From JADMIH01 sp035274425 (GTDB lineage: Bacteria > Chloroflexota > Chloroflexia > QHBQ01 > JADMIH01), in NCBI GenBank assembly GCA_035274425.1, contig DATEOC010000091.1, positions 1 through 64,000 of the forward strand: a stretch of 64,000 bases of DNA. The letters are read 5' to 3'. The notes beneath the pieces are model-generated. The model was not told the origin of the DNA. It made no database searches and saw only the letters and a list, made by a program, of their open reading frames with translations. This document shows, one piece after another, positions 56,930 to 64,000 of this stretch (within the stretch, counting starts at the first letter, position 1; each line of letters begins with the position of its first letter). A program made the position numbers and the translations under genes.

Positions 56930-59860
56930 TCACGGTTCCGTTCCCCTTAGCGCATACTCGATGGCCTGCTCCATCTTCATAGCGCGTCCCTCTTGCCACG
57001 CCGTCTCCCACGTTGCTTCATCCAACTGCGCTCGCGCAATCTCAAGGTTGCGCTCGTAATCCGCCTGCTCGGCGGCCCAATCCTGCGGACCTGGCCGTTC
57101 TTGGGGAGATACTGACGCTGACGCCCCGAAGAGCCGCGCGGCCCTCTCAGGTTGCTTCTCCGCCCCGGCTACCCCTGCCAACCCGGCCAGACTTTCTGCG
57201 ATGCCGGACCTGTTCCTGTAGCTGGTGTGGAGATGTAGGGCCTCAATGAAAAGGCTTTTCGCCTCTTCTACCTCACCCTGCGCCAGGGCTACGTGGCCGA
57301 GATTGTGCAATGAGGCAGGAATATCAATCCTGACGTCTAACCGCCGGAATAAGCTCAAGCTCTCCTCGTACGCTTCCCTTGCTCTTGCATAGTCCCCCAT
57401 CATGCGCGATACATCCCCCAGGCTGTTCAACGCGTGAGACTGTATCCACGTATTCCCCACTTCTCTGCATAAGGCTATGCTCTCTTCATAAGCATCCCTG
57501 GCAGCAGCCAGGTCGCCCGCGACGATGGCAGCATAGCCTCCCATGAAAATGCCGTCAGAAAGGTACCATTTGTTCTCTGACTGGCGAAGCAGAGATATCC
57601 CTTCGTTAACTGTTTCTCTCGCAGCCTCGTGCTCCCCTGAGAATGCCAGGTCGCTGCTATACATGACCAGCGCGGTGCCTAGCTCACCTCTCTCCTCAGG
57701 TCCGAGTTCCCGGAAAATTGAGATACTCTCTTCTATATAGGCACGGGCTGAGGACAAGTCGCGTTGGTAACGGCTTATCAACGACGCACCCCTGAGAGCT
57801 ACGGCCCGTACCCGGTTACGCACCTCAGCCCCCGGTAATCCTAATGCCTCTCTCAGCCTTTGATACCCTTCGTCGAGATAAGCTCTAAACCCCCGGAACA
57901 TCCACAGCTCGCCACCGAGCCGTAGGGCCGTTTCGGCGTCGCCCTGCTCAACAGCCCACTTCATGGCTGCTTGCACGTTATCGTGCGCCCCTTCTAGGCG
58001 GTCCAGCCATATCTCCTGTAAAGGTCCCTGGAGGCCCTCCCGGCCCTGCTCGGCCAGTGTCATGTAATACGTTGCGTGCTGGCGGTATATCTCCTTTCCT
58101 CCCGCAGATTCGGTGCTATCCAGTAGCTCACTTGCGTACTCCCGCATGGTCTCAAGCATGCCAAATCGCGGTTCCCTCTCCCTGCCACTCGTCCCAACCG
58201 TGCCACTAGCGGTTGCGCTGGTCTCTTGCCGCACCAAGCTCTTATCGACCAATGACCCTACCCCCTCCAGGATGTCCAGCTCTACGGCTCCATCGCCGTT
58301 GCACACCGCTTCTATTGCTTCCAGGGTCGCGCCGCCTGTGAAGACCGACATACGTCGAAATAGCATTTGCTCGCTCGGCTGTAACAGGTCGTAACTCCAC
58401 TGCATAGTGCTCCGTAAAGTCTGTTGCCTCTCTGGAAGGTCTCGCCCTCCTGCACTGAGTAGCGTCGCGTTCAACCTGCTCGCAAGACGAGACAGTATGG
58501 CCTGGGGTGGGAGGAGCTTTATGCGCGCTGCGGCCAGCTCGATAGCCAGGGGCAGGCCGTCCAGGCGGTAGCATATCTCGGCTACGGCAGGGGCATTCTC
58601 GTTGGTCACTTCAAAGTCGGGCTTGACCAGCCGTGCGCGCTGGATGAACAACGCCACCCCTTCGTACTGAGAGAGTGCCTCGACAGCTGACAGCTGTTTG
58701 AGAGCCTGCCCTGAGAGTAGCGAAGGGTCGGGCACTCCGAGCGGAGGTACAGCGAACTCCTGCTCATCATGTACGTGCAACACCTCGCGGCTTGTGACCA
58801 GCACTTTCAGCCGGGGGGCTGCGGATAAAAGCGTGGCGACCAGTGGCCCTGCCGTCACTACTTGCTCGAAATTGTCCAGCAAGAGGAGCAATTGCTTGTC
58901 GCTCAAATAGTCGGCCAGACTATCAGCCATCTCTCCGCTCGCCATCTGCTGGATACCGAGGGTTTGCGCGATAGCCGGGGCCACCAAAGTGGGGTCAGTG
59001 ATATGAGCCAGCGAGACGAAGAAGACCCCATCCAGAAACTCCTCTACCACATCAGCGGCAATTTGCAGGCCGAGGCGGGTCTTTCCGATGCCGCCCGGCC
59101 CGGTCAGCGTCAGCAGCCCCACATCGTCGCGCAACAATAAGCGTTCTATAGCGGCAAGCTCGGACCTGCGCCCCACCAGTGGGCTTCGCTGGCCCGGCAG
59201 GTTGTTAGGGCGCGCATCTAAGGTCTTGAGAGGCGGGAAGTCGTCAGGCAAGCCGGGGACGACAAGCTGGAAAATATGCTGAGGTTGCTGTAAATCTCTG
59301 AGCAGGTGCTCACCCAGGTCTCGCAACTCTAACTCAACGCCTGTGGTCACTATCGGCATCTTCTCATGCACAAGGTCGTAGGTGGTGCGAGAGAGGAGGG
59401 TCTGCCCGCCATGAGCGGCAGAGCGCAGGCGGGAACAGCGGTTTACCGCGATGCCGTAGTAGTCTCCCGCTCGCAGGTCGGCCTCTCCTGTGTGAAGGGC
59501 CATCCTCACCTTAAGTTCAAAGTTCAAAGTTCCAGGTTCAAAGTTGTCGCCCTTTGAACCTGGAACTTTGAACTTTGAACTTAGCGTAGGCCAGGGCTCG
59601 GCATGGAGGGCCTGCTGCATCGCGGCGGCAGCAGCGACAGCATCGGTAGCCCGTGAGAAGACGGCAAAGCGGCTGTCCCCTTCACCACGAGGGCGGACTA
59701 TGCTACCCCCGTGCTGGTCTACTATCTCTTCGATTAGCTGGTCATGGCGAGCGAGGGCTGCCCCTGCCTGCTCAGGATAGCGCTCCCAAAGCTGAGTACT
59801 CCCCTCGATATCGGTAAAGAGGAAGGTAACTGTGCCGGTTGGGAGGCCAGGCATGTTCAT
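56930..59860 (-). CDS. Class III nucleotide cyclase - ATPase - TPR regulator
   Basis: 976 residues. Residues 1-190 are a class III adenylate/guanylate cyclase domain: FTDIEGST with metal Asp17, GEGDSRFAVF with Asp62, VNRCSRLR. A STAND/NB-ARC-like ATPase follows: P-loop LTGPGGIGKTRLGLQ near 245-258, LLLDNFEQV as Walker B, LDGLPLAIELAA. The C-terminal half is TPR-like repeats (for example ALNSLGDVSRMMGDYARAREAYEES, in parts GDYARAREAYEES). The architecture is common in actinobacteria and Chloroflexota as a regulator or sensor. A heptad-derived insertion (about residues 93-117) interrupts the cyclase domain just before VRMALHTGEA. Cyclase activity is not certain. Confidence 0.85.
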   Translation of the reverse strand: MNMPGLPTGTVTFLFTDIEGSTQLWERYPEQAGAALARHDQLIEEIVDQHGGSIVRPRGEGDSRFAVFSRATDAVAAAAAMQQALHAEPWPTLSSKFKVPGSKGDNFEPGTLNFELKVRMALHTGEADLRAGDYYGIAVNRCSRLRSAAHGGQTLLSRTTYDLVHEKMPIVTTGVELELRDLGEHLLRDLQQPQHIFQLVVPGLPDDFPPLKTLDARPNNLPGQRSPLVGRRSELAAIERLLLRDDVGLLTLTGPGGIGKTRLGLQIAADVVEEFLDGVFFVSLAHITDPTLVAPAIAQTLGIQQMASGEMADSLADYLSDKQLLLLLDNFEQVVTAGPLVATLLSAAPRLKVLVTSREVLHVHDEQEFAVPPLGVPDPSLLSGQALKQLSAVEALSQYEGVALFIQRARLVKPDFEVTNENAPAVAEICYRLDGLPLAIELAAARIKLLPPQAILSRLASRLNATLLSAGGRDLPERQQTLRSTMQWSYDLLQPSEQMLFRRMSVFTGGATLEAIEAVCNGDGAVELDILEGVGSLVDKSLVRQETSATASGTVGTSGREREPRFGMLETMREYASELLDSTESAGGKEIYRQHATYYMTLAEQGREGLQGPLQEIWLDRLEGAHDNVQAAMKWAVEQGDAETALRLGGELWMFRGFRAYLDEGYQRLREALGLPGAEVRNRVRAVALRGASLISRYQRDLSSARAYIEESISIFRELGPEERGELGTALVMYSSDLAFSGEHEAARETVNEGISLLRQSENKWYLSDGIFMGGYAAIVAGDLAAARDAYEESIALCREVGNTWIQSHALNSLGDVSRMMGDYARAREAYEESLSLFRRLDVRIDIPASLHNLGHVALAQGEVEEAKSLFIEALHLHTSYRNRSGIAESLAGLAGVAGAEKQPERAARLFGASASVSPQERPGPQDWAAEQADYERNLEIARAQLDEATWETAWQEGRAMKMEQAIEYALRGTEP
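59512..59583 (-). repeat. 31-32 bp perfect inverted repeat of AAAGTTC heptads inside the cyclase gene
   Basis: Arms 59512-59543 and 59552-59583, loop of 8 nt, no mismatch. Units are AAAGTTC and its variant AGGTTCA. It is translated in frame into the cyclase domain and forms a very stable mRNA hairpin within the coding region. Confidence 0.9.
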
Positions 59861-59875
59861 AGCCGATTATCTGCT

Positions 59876-59966
59876 GGACGACAGACGACAGACGACAGAC
59901 GATGGACGACAGACGATGGACGAATAGGGGTATTCTGTCGTCTGTCGTCCGTCGTCCGTCGTCCAT
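59876..59966. repeat. Inverted pair of GACGACA/TGTCGTC heptads
   Basis: GACGACA/GACGATG units (59878-59924) and TCGTCTG/TCGTCCG units (59937-59963) around a short AT-rich core, between two codirectional minus-strand genes. Confidence 0.85.
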
Positions 59967-61601
59967 TCACGGCATCGCCCGCTTGACCCATTCAAGCGGC
60001 TCTACGGGGGGGCCGTTGACGTGAAGCTCCCAGTGGAGATGAGGGCCGTTCGAGAGGCCGGTATTGCCGGAGCGCGACACTACGTCGCCCTTTCGGACCA
60101 TCTGCCCGACGGTAGCGACCAGCTTCGAGTTGTGCGCGAAGAGGGAATATACGCCGAGGCCGTGATCTATGATGACAGCGTTGCCGCGTACCGCCAGCGG
60201 CCCTGCATAGACCACCTTGCCGTCGGCAGGAGCTAACACTGCCGTACCTTCTCGAACCCCCATGTCCATACCGCCGTGATAGGTAGTTGGCTTGGAGCCT
60301 GCGGGGCACTCGTAGCAGCGCCGGGTAGCAAAGTACGAGGTTATGCGAATCTGCCCGTCCAGGGGCATCCTGAACGCGCCGCTCCAGTATTGCTGTGGCG
60401 TCCGCCCCGCGAATATGGCGTCGAGCGTTTCTCGTTCCTTTTTAGTGAGTTCAGGATCGAGGAGCTTGGCGGTCTGGTCGGGGAAGTCGAGCGCCTCAGA
60501 GGGGAAGTTGTACGGTACCACCTCAATATTGCGCATGACCGTGCGCCGGTTATTGCTCCCTCTGCCCTGTACCGTTATGCTCACCTGTCGTATACCCGTA
60601 TCGGCGAAGGGCACCGCGCCGATGAGAGACCAGGCCATACTGCGCTGGGCGTCATACTTGAAAATGAGGGGTCGCCCTTCGTACTGCCCTGTGACGGTCA
60701 TGCCTGGAGAAGCGGCCACCTCAACCACTGACGTATGCCCTTCCGCCAGGCGCGCCGGGCTGAACCTCACCATCAGCCCCAGTGGGAGACTGAACCGCGC
60801 CGCCTTGAGCGCCATGTACCCCACCGGAGATAGCTGCACCGCGTAGGGCGTCCCTTCGAGCCCGGTGTGGTATTCGAAGCGGGCGCGCTCGAAGTACTGC
60901 ACCGTCACGCCATCCTCCCCCATCTCCTCGCTCAGCGGGAGGCCGAAGATGCGAACGCCGCCGTTGGCTTTCCAGTAATTGTAGAAGCCGCTCGATATAG
61001 TGTGTCCCGTTTCAGGGAAGTAGATACGCGTAGCGGTATTGGCGATCGTCGGCAGGCGGCCAAAAGTGCGCCCCTCCAGCGCCTCGCGTGCGACTGCTCC
61101 TAGCTGCACCTGGCTGCCCACGGGTAATTCGGGGTGCCATTCGAGCCTGGCGCGCTCGAAATATTGCACGCGATAGATACCCGCGCCTGGGAATTGCTGT
61201 GGGAACTCCTCGGTGATGGGCAGGCCGAAGAGGTCGGCGTTCTTCGGATTCTCTTTGTAGAAGTTGAGGAACTCGCCCCGTAGGTAATGAGCGGTCTCGG
61301 TGAAGTAAAGGGTAGATGGGCTTGACCTGGTAGGCGCGGGCTGTGGGTCCGTCGGCTCCCCAACATATAGAGGCGGCGCGGGCGTGCTGGTCGGTTGTAG
61401 AGGGATAGCCGTTGCGGGTAGGCTTGACGTTACGCCGGTGGCCGTGCTGCTCCCTGGAATTGCGGTAGGCTGCGTCGCAGGCGGGTCGTCAGAGCAGGCC
61501 GCCAGCAGTAACGTGAGCGCGGCCAGCAGGGCCAGAAGTAACGGTGCACGATAGCCCCCACTGCTCAATCTCACTCTATTTACAAAGCGGTCCCTTCTCA
61601 A
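59967..61601 (-). CDS. M23 metallopeptidase lipoprotein with two LGFP-like modules
   Basis: 544 residues. A lipoprotein signal ends with LLAAC (lipobox Cys near 36), so it is anchored outside the membrane. A Thr/Pro spacer leads to two LGFP-like modules (about 95-170 and 185-265), with FTETAHYL, FGLPITEE, VQYFERARLEWH and FPETGHTI, FGLPLSEE. A beta domain with RPLIFKYDAQRSM follows. The C-terminal M23 domain (about 425-540) has HGGMDMG (H and D ligands), VVIDHG-type AVIIDHGLG, and HLHWELHVNG (H-x-H). M23 enzymes cut peptidoglycan cross-links. Start is TTG 61601 with GGAAGG about 8 nt upstream. The same modules occur at 10195 and 44108. Confidence 0.88.
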   Translation of the reverse strand: MRRDRFVNRVRLSSGGYRAPLLLALLAALTLLLAACSDDPPATQPTAIPGSSTATGVTSSLPATAIPLQPTSTPAPPLYVGEPTDPQPAPTRSSPSTLYFTETAHYLRGEFLNFYKENPKNADLFGLPITEEFPQQFPGAGIYRVQYFERARLEWHPELPVGSQVQLGAVAREALEGRTFGRLPTIANTATRIYFPETGHTISSGFYNYWKANGGVRIFGLPLSEEMGEDGVTVQYFERARFEYHTGLEGTPYAVQLSPVGYMALKAARFSLPLGLMVRFSPARLAEGHTSVVEVAASPGMTVTGQYEGRPLIFKYDAQRSMAWSLIGAVPFADTGIRQVSITVQGRGSNNRRTVMRNIEVVPYNFPSEALDFPDQTAKLLDPELTKKERETLDAIFAGRTPQQYWSGAFRMPLDGQIRITSYFATRRCYECPAGSKPTTYHGGMDMGVREGTAVLAPADGKVVYAGPLAVRGNAVIIDHGLGVYSLFAHNSKLVATVGQMVRKGDVVSRSGNTGLSNGPHLHWELHVNGPPVEPLEWVKRAMP

Positions 61602-61645
61602 AATCTCTACCTTCCAAACTCAACAAAGGCCAGTACGCTTACCCA

Positions 61646-61654
61646 ATTATATCA
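61646..61654 (-). promoter_or_regulatory. Extended -10 promoter of the M23 gene
   Basis: Minus strand TGATATAAT, identical in the 9 bases to the one at 16696-16704. The -35 is not clear. Leader about 40 nt. Confidence 0.5.
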
Positions 61655-61785
61655 TACGCGGTGGACGGTGACTGACGCGGCATGATAAAATGGCGGCACT
61701 GCCCCAAAGATTGCACCTTTTCGGGGCAGGCCCCGTACCATGTAATTTGAGCTCAATCTTGAGGAGATAGCAATCTAGCTAAACT

Positions 61786-62802
61786 ATGACTACTAAATGG
61801 CGAATACGCGGGTATCGCGAAGCGGACATACCCGAAATGGTAGCTCTAATCAACGCTGCCGACGTTGCAGTTGGCCTGCCCGTGAGGATCAACGACGAGG
61901 GGCTTCGAGACCAGTTCAATACTCCTGGTCTGGACCCTTCGCGCCAGGTAATCGTTGCTGAAGCTACAGACGATGAGGGCGCGCGCTCCGGCAGGCTTCT
62001 TGGATATGGCAGAGCGTTCCCACGTGGCGATAAGACGGGGGTCGAGCGCGTTTATGACGTCTCCATGCGCGTACAGCCCGACGCCAACGATACGGACCTT
62101 GCCCGCGCCATAGCCGAAGAGGTCATAGCTATTGCCCGTCGCCATGAAGCTCTCCCAGGGCAGGTACGGGTGGGTAAAGTGCGCGTCAGGTCCTACATTT
62201 ACGAGAAGCACACCTCCTTGACGAAGGCATGGCAGCAGGTTGGTCTCCGAGAGGTCCGCCAGGCGTGGACCATGCGCCGCCCGCTCAGCGCGCCAATACC
62301 CGACCCGCCCAACGTTCCCGGCGTCACCCTGCGCACGTACAGATACCCGGAGGATAATGAACGCTCTCTTCGCGCGCTCAACAGGTCGTTTGCCGATTAC
62401 TTTGATTCTAAGCCTATCAGCTCCGAAAGCTGGGAGCGAGAGATGGCATCGCCTGTTGTCCGCCATGACCTCTCATGGCTTGCGGAAGCGGAGGGCGGAG
62501 CAGACGAGCTGGCAGGCTTCTGCCTCTGCCTCCTGGACGAAGAGGAGAACGCCCTGGGAGGTCGCCTTGAAGGGTGGGTAGAGGGCATCGGCACAGTGCA
62601 GGAGTGGCGCGGTAGGGGTGTGGGGAAATCACTCCTTCTCCATGCTCTACATTCTTTCAAGAACGCGGGTATGGAAGTAATGCTAGCCGACGTGGACGCT
62701 CATGGCTCTTCGCCCGCTACACGCCTCTTCGAGTCGGCAGGCTTTGTGGTCCGTGACCGCATGTACCAGTACGAGTGCCCGTTAAGTGAGGTCACCGTCT
62801 GA
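61786..62802 (+). CDS. Tandem-domain GNAT N-acetyltransferase
   Basis: 338 residues made of two GNAT folds. The first (about 1-165) is degenerate. The second (about 175-335) keeps the acetyl-CoA-binding motif in WRGRGVGKSLLLHALHSF (Q/RxxGxG/A; in parts RGRGVGKSLL) and DVDAHGSSPATRLFESAGF at the end. Mycothiol-synthase-like double GNATs have this layout. The acceptor is unknown. Stop TGA overlaps the ATG of the next gene (TGATG), so the two are coupled. No good Shine-Dalgarno: GAGGAG lies over 20 nt upstream. Confidence 0.82.
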   Translation: MTTKWRIRGYREADIPEMVALINAADVAVGLPVRINDEGLRDQFNTPGLDPSRQVIVAEATDDEGARSGRLLGYGRAFPRGDKTGVERVYDVSMRVQPDANDTDLARAIAEEVIAIARRHEALPGQVRVGKVRVRSYIYEKHTSLTKAWQQVGLREVRQAWTMRRPLSAPIPDPPNVPGVTLRTYRYPEDNERSLRALNRSFADYFDSKPISSESWEREMASPVVRHDLSWLAEAEGGADELAGFCLCLLDEEENALGGRLEGWVEGIGTVQEWRGRGVGKSLLLHALHSFKNAGMEVMLADVDAHGSSPATRLFESAGFVVRDRMYQYECPLSEVTV

Positions 62803-63824
62803 TGACAGATTGGCAAATCAGAGCATACAGAGAAGGTGACGCAGCGCTAATCGTGGCAAACTGGAACGCGGCTGCCGCGGCGGACGGCGTGGATATTGTA
62901 CTAGGCGAGCAGGAGCTGCTTTCCGAATTTGAAAGGCCGGGGTTCGAGCCATTCAGCCGGGTGCTCGCGGTGGAAGGCCCAACCATAGAGGGTCTGCCGG
63001 AAGGAATGATCCCCGGCTTCGGCTGGCTCGACGTACGAGACGACCCGGATACAAGCGAGCGCATCTACGGACCGCGCGTCTCCGCCCACCCGGCGGCACG
63101 GTCCCTGGGGTTGGAGCGAGTGCTTGCTCGCCGCATAATAGATATGGCCCGGCAGCGTGAGGCCGACCCCAACACCGAGCGCATGGCAACAGTTCGGGTG
63201 AGGGAGAGCTTCTCGCCCAAGCAGGAATCTCAGCACAGGTTGTACGAGGAGATGGGCCTGCGCCTGACCCGCACCTTCTGGACGATGGAGTGCCCGCTCG
63301 ATAACCTAGCGGAGCCTCAGCAGATAGAGGGCGTGCATATTCGAGGCTTCCGCCGCCCCGAAGACGAGTTACCCACTCTCGACGCGCTAAACAGGTCGTT
63401 CATAGACCACTTCGACTTCCACCCACCCTCCGAGGAGAGGTGGAGCCACAGGGTGAACAACCCCATCTTCCGGCCCGACCTGTCGTGGGTAGCCGAGATC
63501 GAGGCGGAGCCGGGCAAGCTGGCGGGCTTTTGCCTCTGCGGCATCTTCGAAGAGGAGAACCGCGCTACCGGCCGTCTCGAAGGGTGGATAGAGACATTGG
63601 GCACGGTCCGCGGCTGGCGTGGTAAGGGATTAGGACGCTCCCTCCTCCTTCATGGCCTCCACACGCTCAAGGGCGCAGGCTTGCAGATAGGCATGCTGGG
63701 CGTAGACTCGGAGAACCCCACGGGCGCTACCGGCCTCTACGACTCGGTGGGCTTCCGCGTGCGCGATACCTGGCTACAGTATGGTTGCCTCCTTAGCGAA
63801 ATTAGAGACTTAGATGGTGTTTAA
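62802..63824 (+). CDS. Tandem-domain GNAT N-acetyltransferase, paralog of preceding gene
   Basis: 340 residues, same double-GNAT layout as its neighbour and clearly homologous along its length (start WQIRAYREGD compared with WRIRGYREAD, end SENPTGATGLYDSVGFRVRD compared with the neighbour's C-terminus). The CoA loop in the second domain is RGKGLGRSLLLHGLH. It begins within the stop codon of the previous gene. The pair is a recent-looking tandem duplication, perhaps acting as a heterodimer. Substrate unknown. Confidence 0.82.
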   Translation: MTDWQIRAYREGDAALIVANWNAAAAADGVDIVLGEQELLSEFERPGFEPFSRVLAVEGPTIEGLPEGMIPGFGWLDVRDDPDTSERIYGPRVSAHPAARSLGLERVLARRIIDMARQREADPNTERMATVRVRESFSPKQESQHRLYEEMGLRLTRTFWTMECPLDNLAEPQQIEGVHIRGFRRPEDELPTLDALNRSFIDHFDFHPPSEERWSHRVNNPIFRPDLSWVAEIEAEPGKLAGFCLCGIFEEENRATGRLEGWIETLGTVRGWRGKGLGRSLLLHGLHTLKGAGLQIGMLGVDSENPTGATGLYDSVGFRVRDTWLQYGCLLSEIRDLDGV

Positions 63825-63843
63825 CAATGAATGAATAAAGAGT

Positions 63844-63923
63844 GTCATTCCCAACGTAGTGAGGAATCTAGAAATCTATCCATACAGCCAAGCTCGGAGA
63901 TTCCTCACTACGTTGGGAATGAC
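63844..63923. repeat. 26-bp perfect inverted repeat (GTCATTCC...GGAATGAC type)
   Basis: Arms 63844-63869 and 63898-63923, 28-nt loop. The arm sequence type GTCATTCCCAACG...GAGGAATCT belongs to a repeat commonly met between genes in many bacteria (from memory). It sits 20 bp after the last gene and may act as a terminator. Confidence 0.75.
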
Positions 63924-64000
63924 AAGTAAAGAGGTGCTTCGGTAAGGCAGACTCCTAACCAGTCTTCTTACGTGTTATACAGGTTCTTAGACACTCAGAA

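Noticed and set aside
1..64000. tRNA or rRNA genes
   Set aside because: I saw no cloverleaf with conserved T-loop (GTTCGAA type) and no rRNA-like sequence. A tRNAscan run could still find one I missed.

Overview
The window is about 64 kb of bacterial chromosome, moderately GC-rich, with no rRNA, tRNA, CRISPR array, prophage or transposase that I can see. The gene mix fits Chloroflexota: an actinobacterial-type myo-inositol-phosphate synthase, zinc-ribbon/FHA/Ser-Thr kinase proteins, many large PMT-like membrane glycosyltransferases, secreted proteins built from LGFP-like modules, and leaderless-looking promoters. That assignment is inference from gene content. I cannot name a class or species.

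Layout. 1-0.8 kb: 3' end of a lytic transglycosylase, then thioredoxin. 1.4-10.1 kb (minus): an MFS transporter and three giant membrane proteins, two of them PMT-like paralogs. 10.2-17.8 kb: a secreted GH5-like hydrolase, a DUF433 protein, a glyoxalase-like protein, a VWA protein, an LpxL-like acyltransferase and an aminoglycoside-phosphotransferase-like kinase. 17.7-19.5 kb: a coupled pair of unusual secreted or anchored proteins. 19.5-22.4 kb: a second acyltransferase, inositol-phosphate synthase and an ArsR regulator. 22.6-34.6 kb: a secreted WAVG-repeat protein, then a phospho-signalling island with two Ser/Thr kinases, a pseudokinase-PP2C fusion, two zinc-ribbon/FHA proteins and a VWA protein. 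34.8-39.6 kb: a DA1-like zinc peptidase, an ECF sigma factor with its membrane anti-sigma factor, and a metallophosphoesterase. 39.8-45.3 kb: a DUF2723 membrane protein, an orphan nucleotidyltransferase, MnmG carrying in-frame repeat insertions, and a CAP-domain protein behind a c-di-GMP-I riboswitch. 45.8-56.8 kb: CorA, a nucleotide-sugar dehydrogenase, an alpha/beta hydrolase, a PMT-like enzyme, a decayed glycosyltransferase pseudogene, a Uma2 nuclease, a second phosphoesterase, an SH3 protein, Fmt and a methyltransferase. 56.9-63.8 kb: a cyclase-ATPase-TPR regulator, an M23 peptidase lipoprotein and a tandem pair of double-GNAT acetyltransferases.

The strongest unexplained signal is a genome-wide-looking set of tandem repeats that differ in sequence but share a 7-bp period. 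They fill most intergenic spaces and also sit in frame inside conserved genes (MnmG, the cyclase, the transglycosylase, the PMT-like proteins, a VWA protein), where they encode 7-residue peptide repeats. They are often arranged as inverted pairs. A second structural theme is a set of very long, near-perfect hairpins between genes, several sharing one GC core and loop. Several genes have near-consensus promoters placed so that transcription would start at or within a few bases of the start codon.

Functionally the window is about the cell envelope and its control: glycan and glycolipid synthesis (PMT-like enzymes, sugar dehydrogenase, inositol-lipid acylation), wall turnover (SLT, M23), secreted modular proteins, and sensing through Ser/Thr phosphorylation, FHA domains, an ECF sigma/anti-sigma pair and cyclic dinucleotide.
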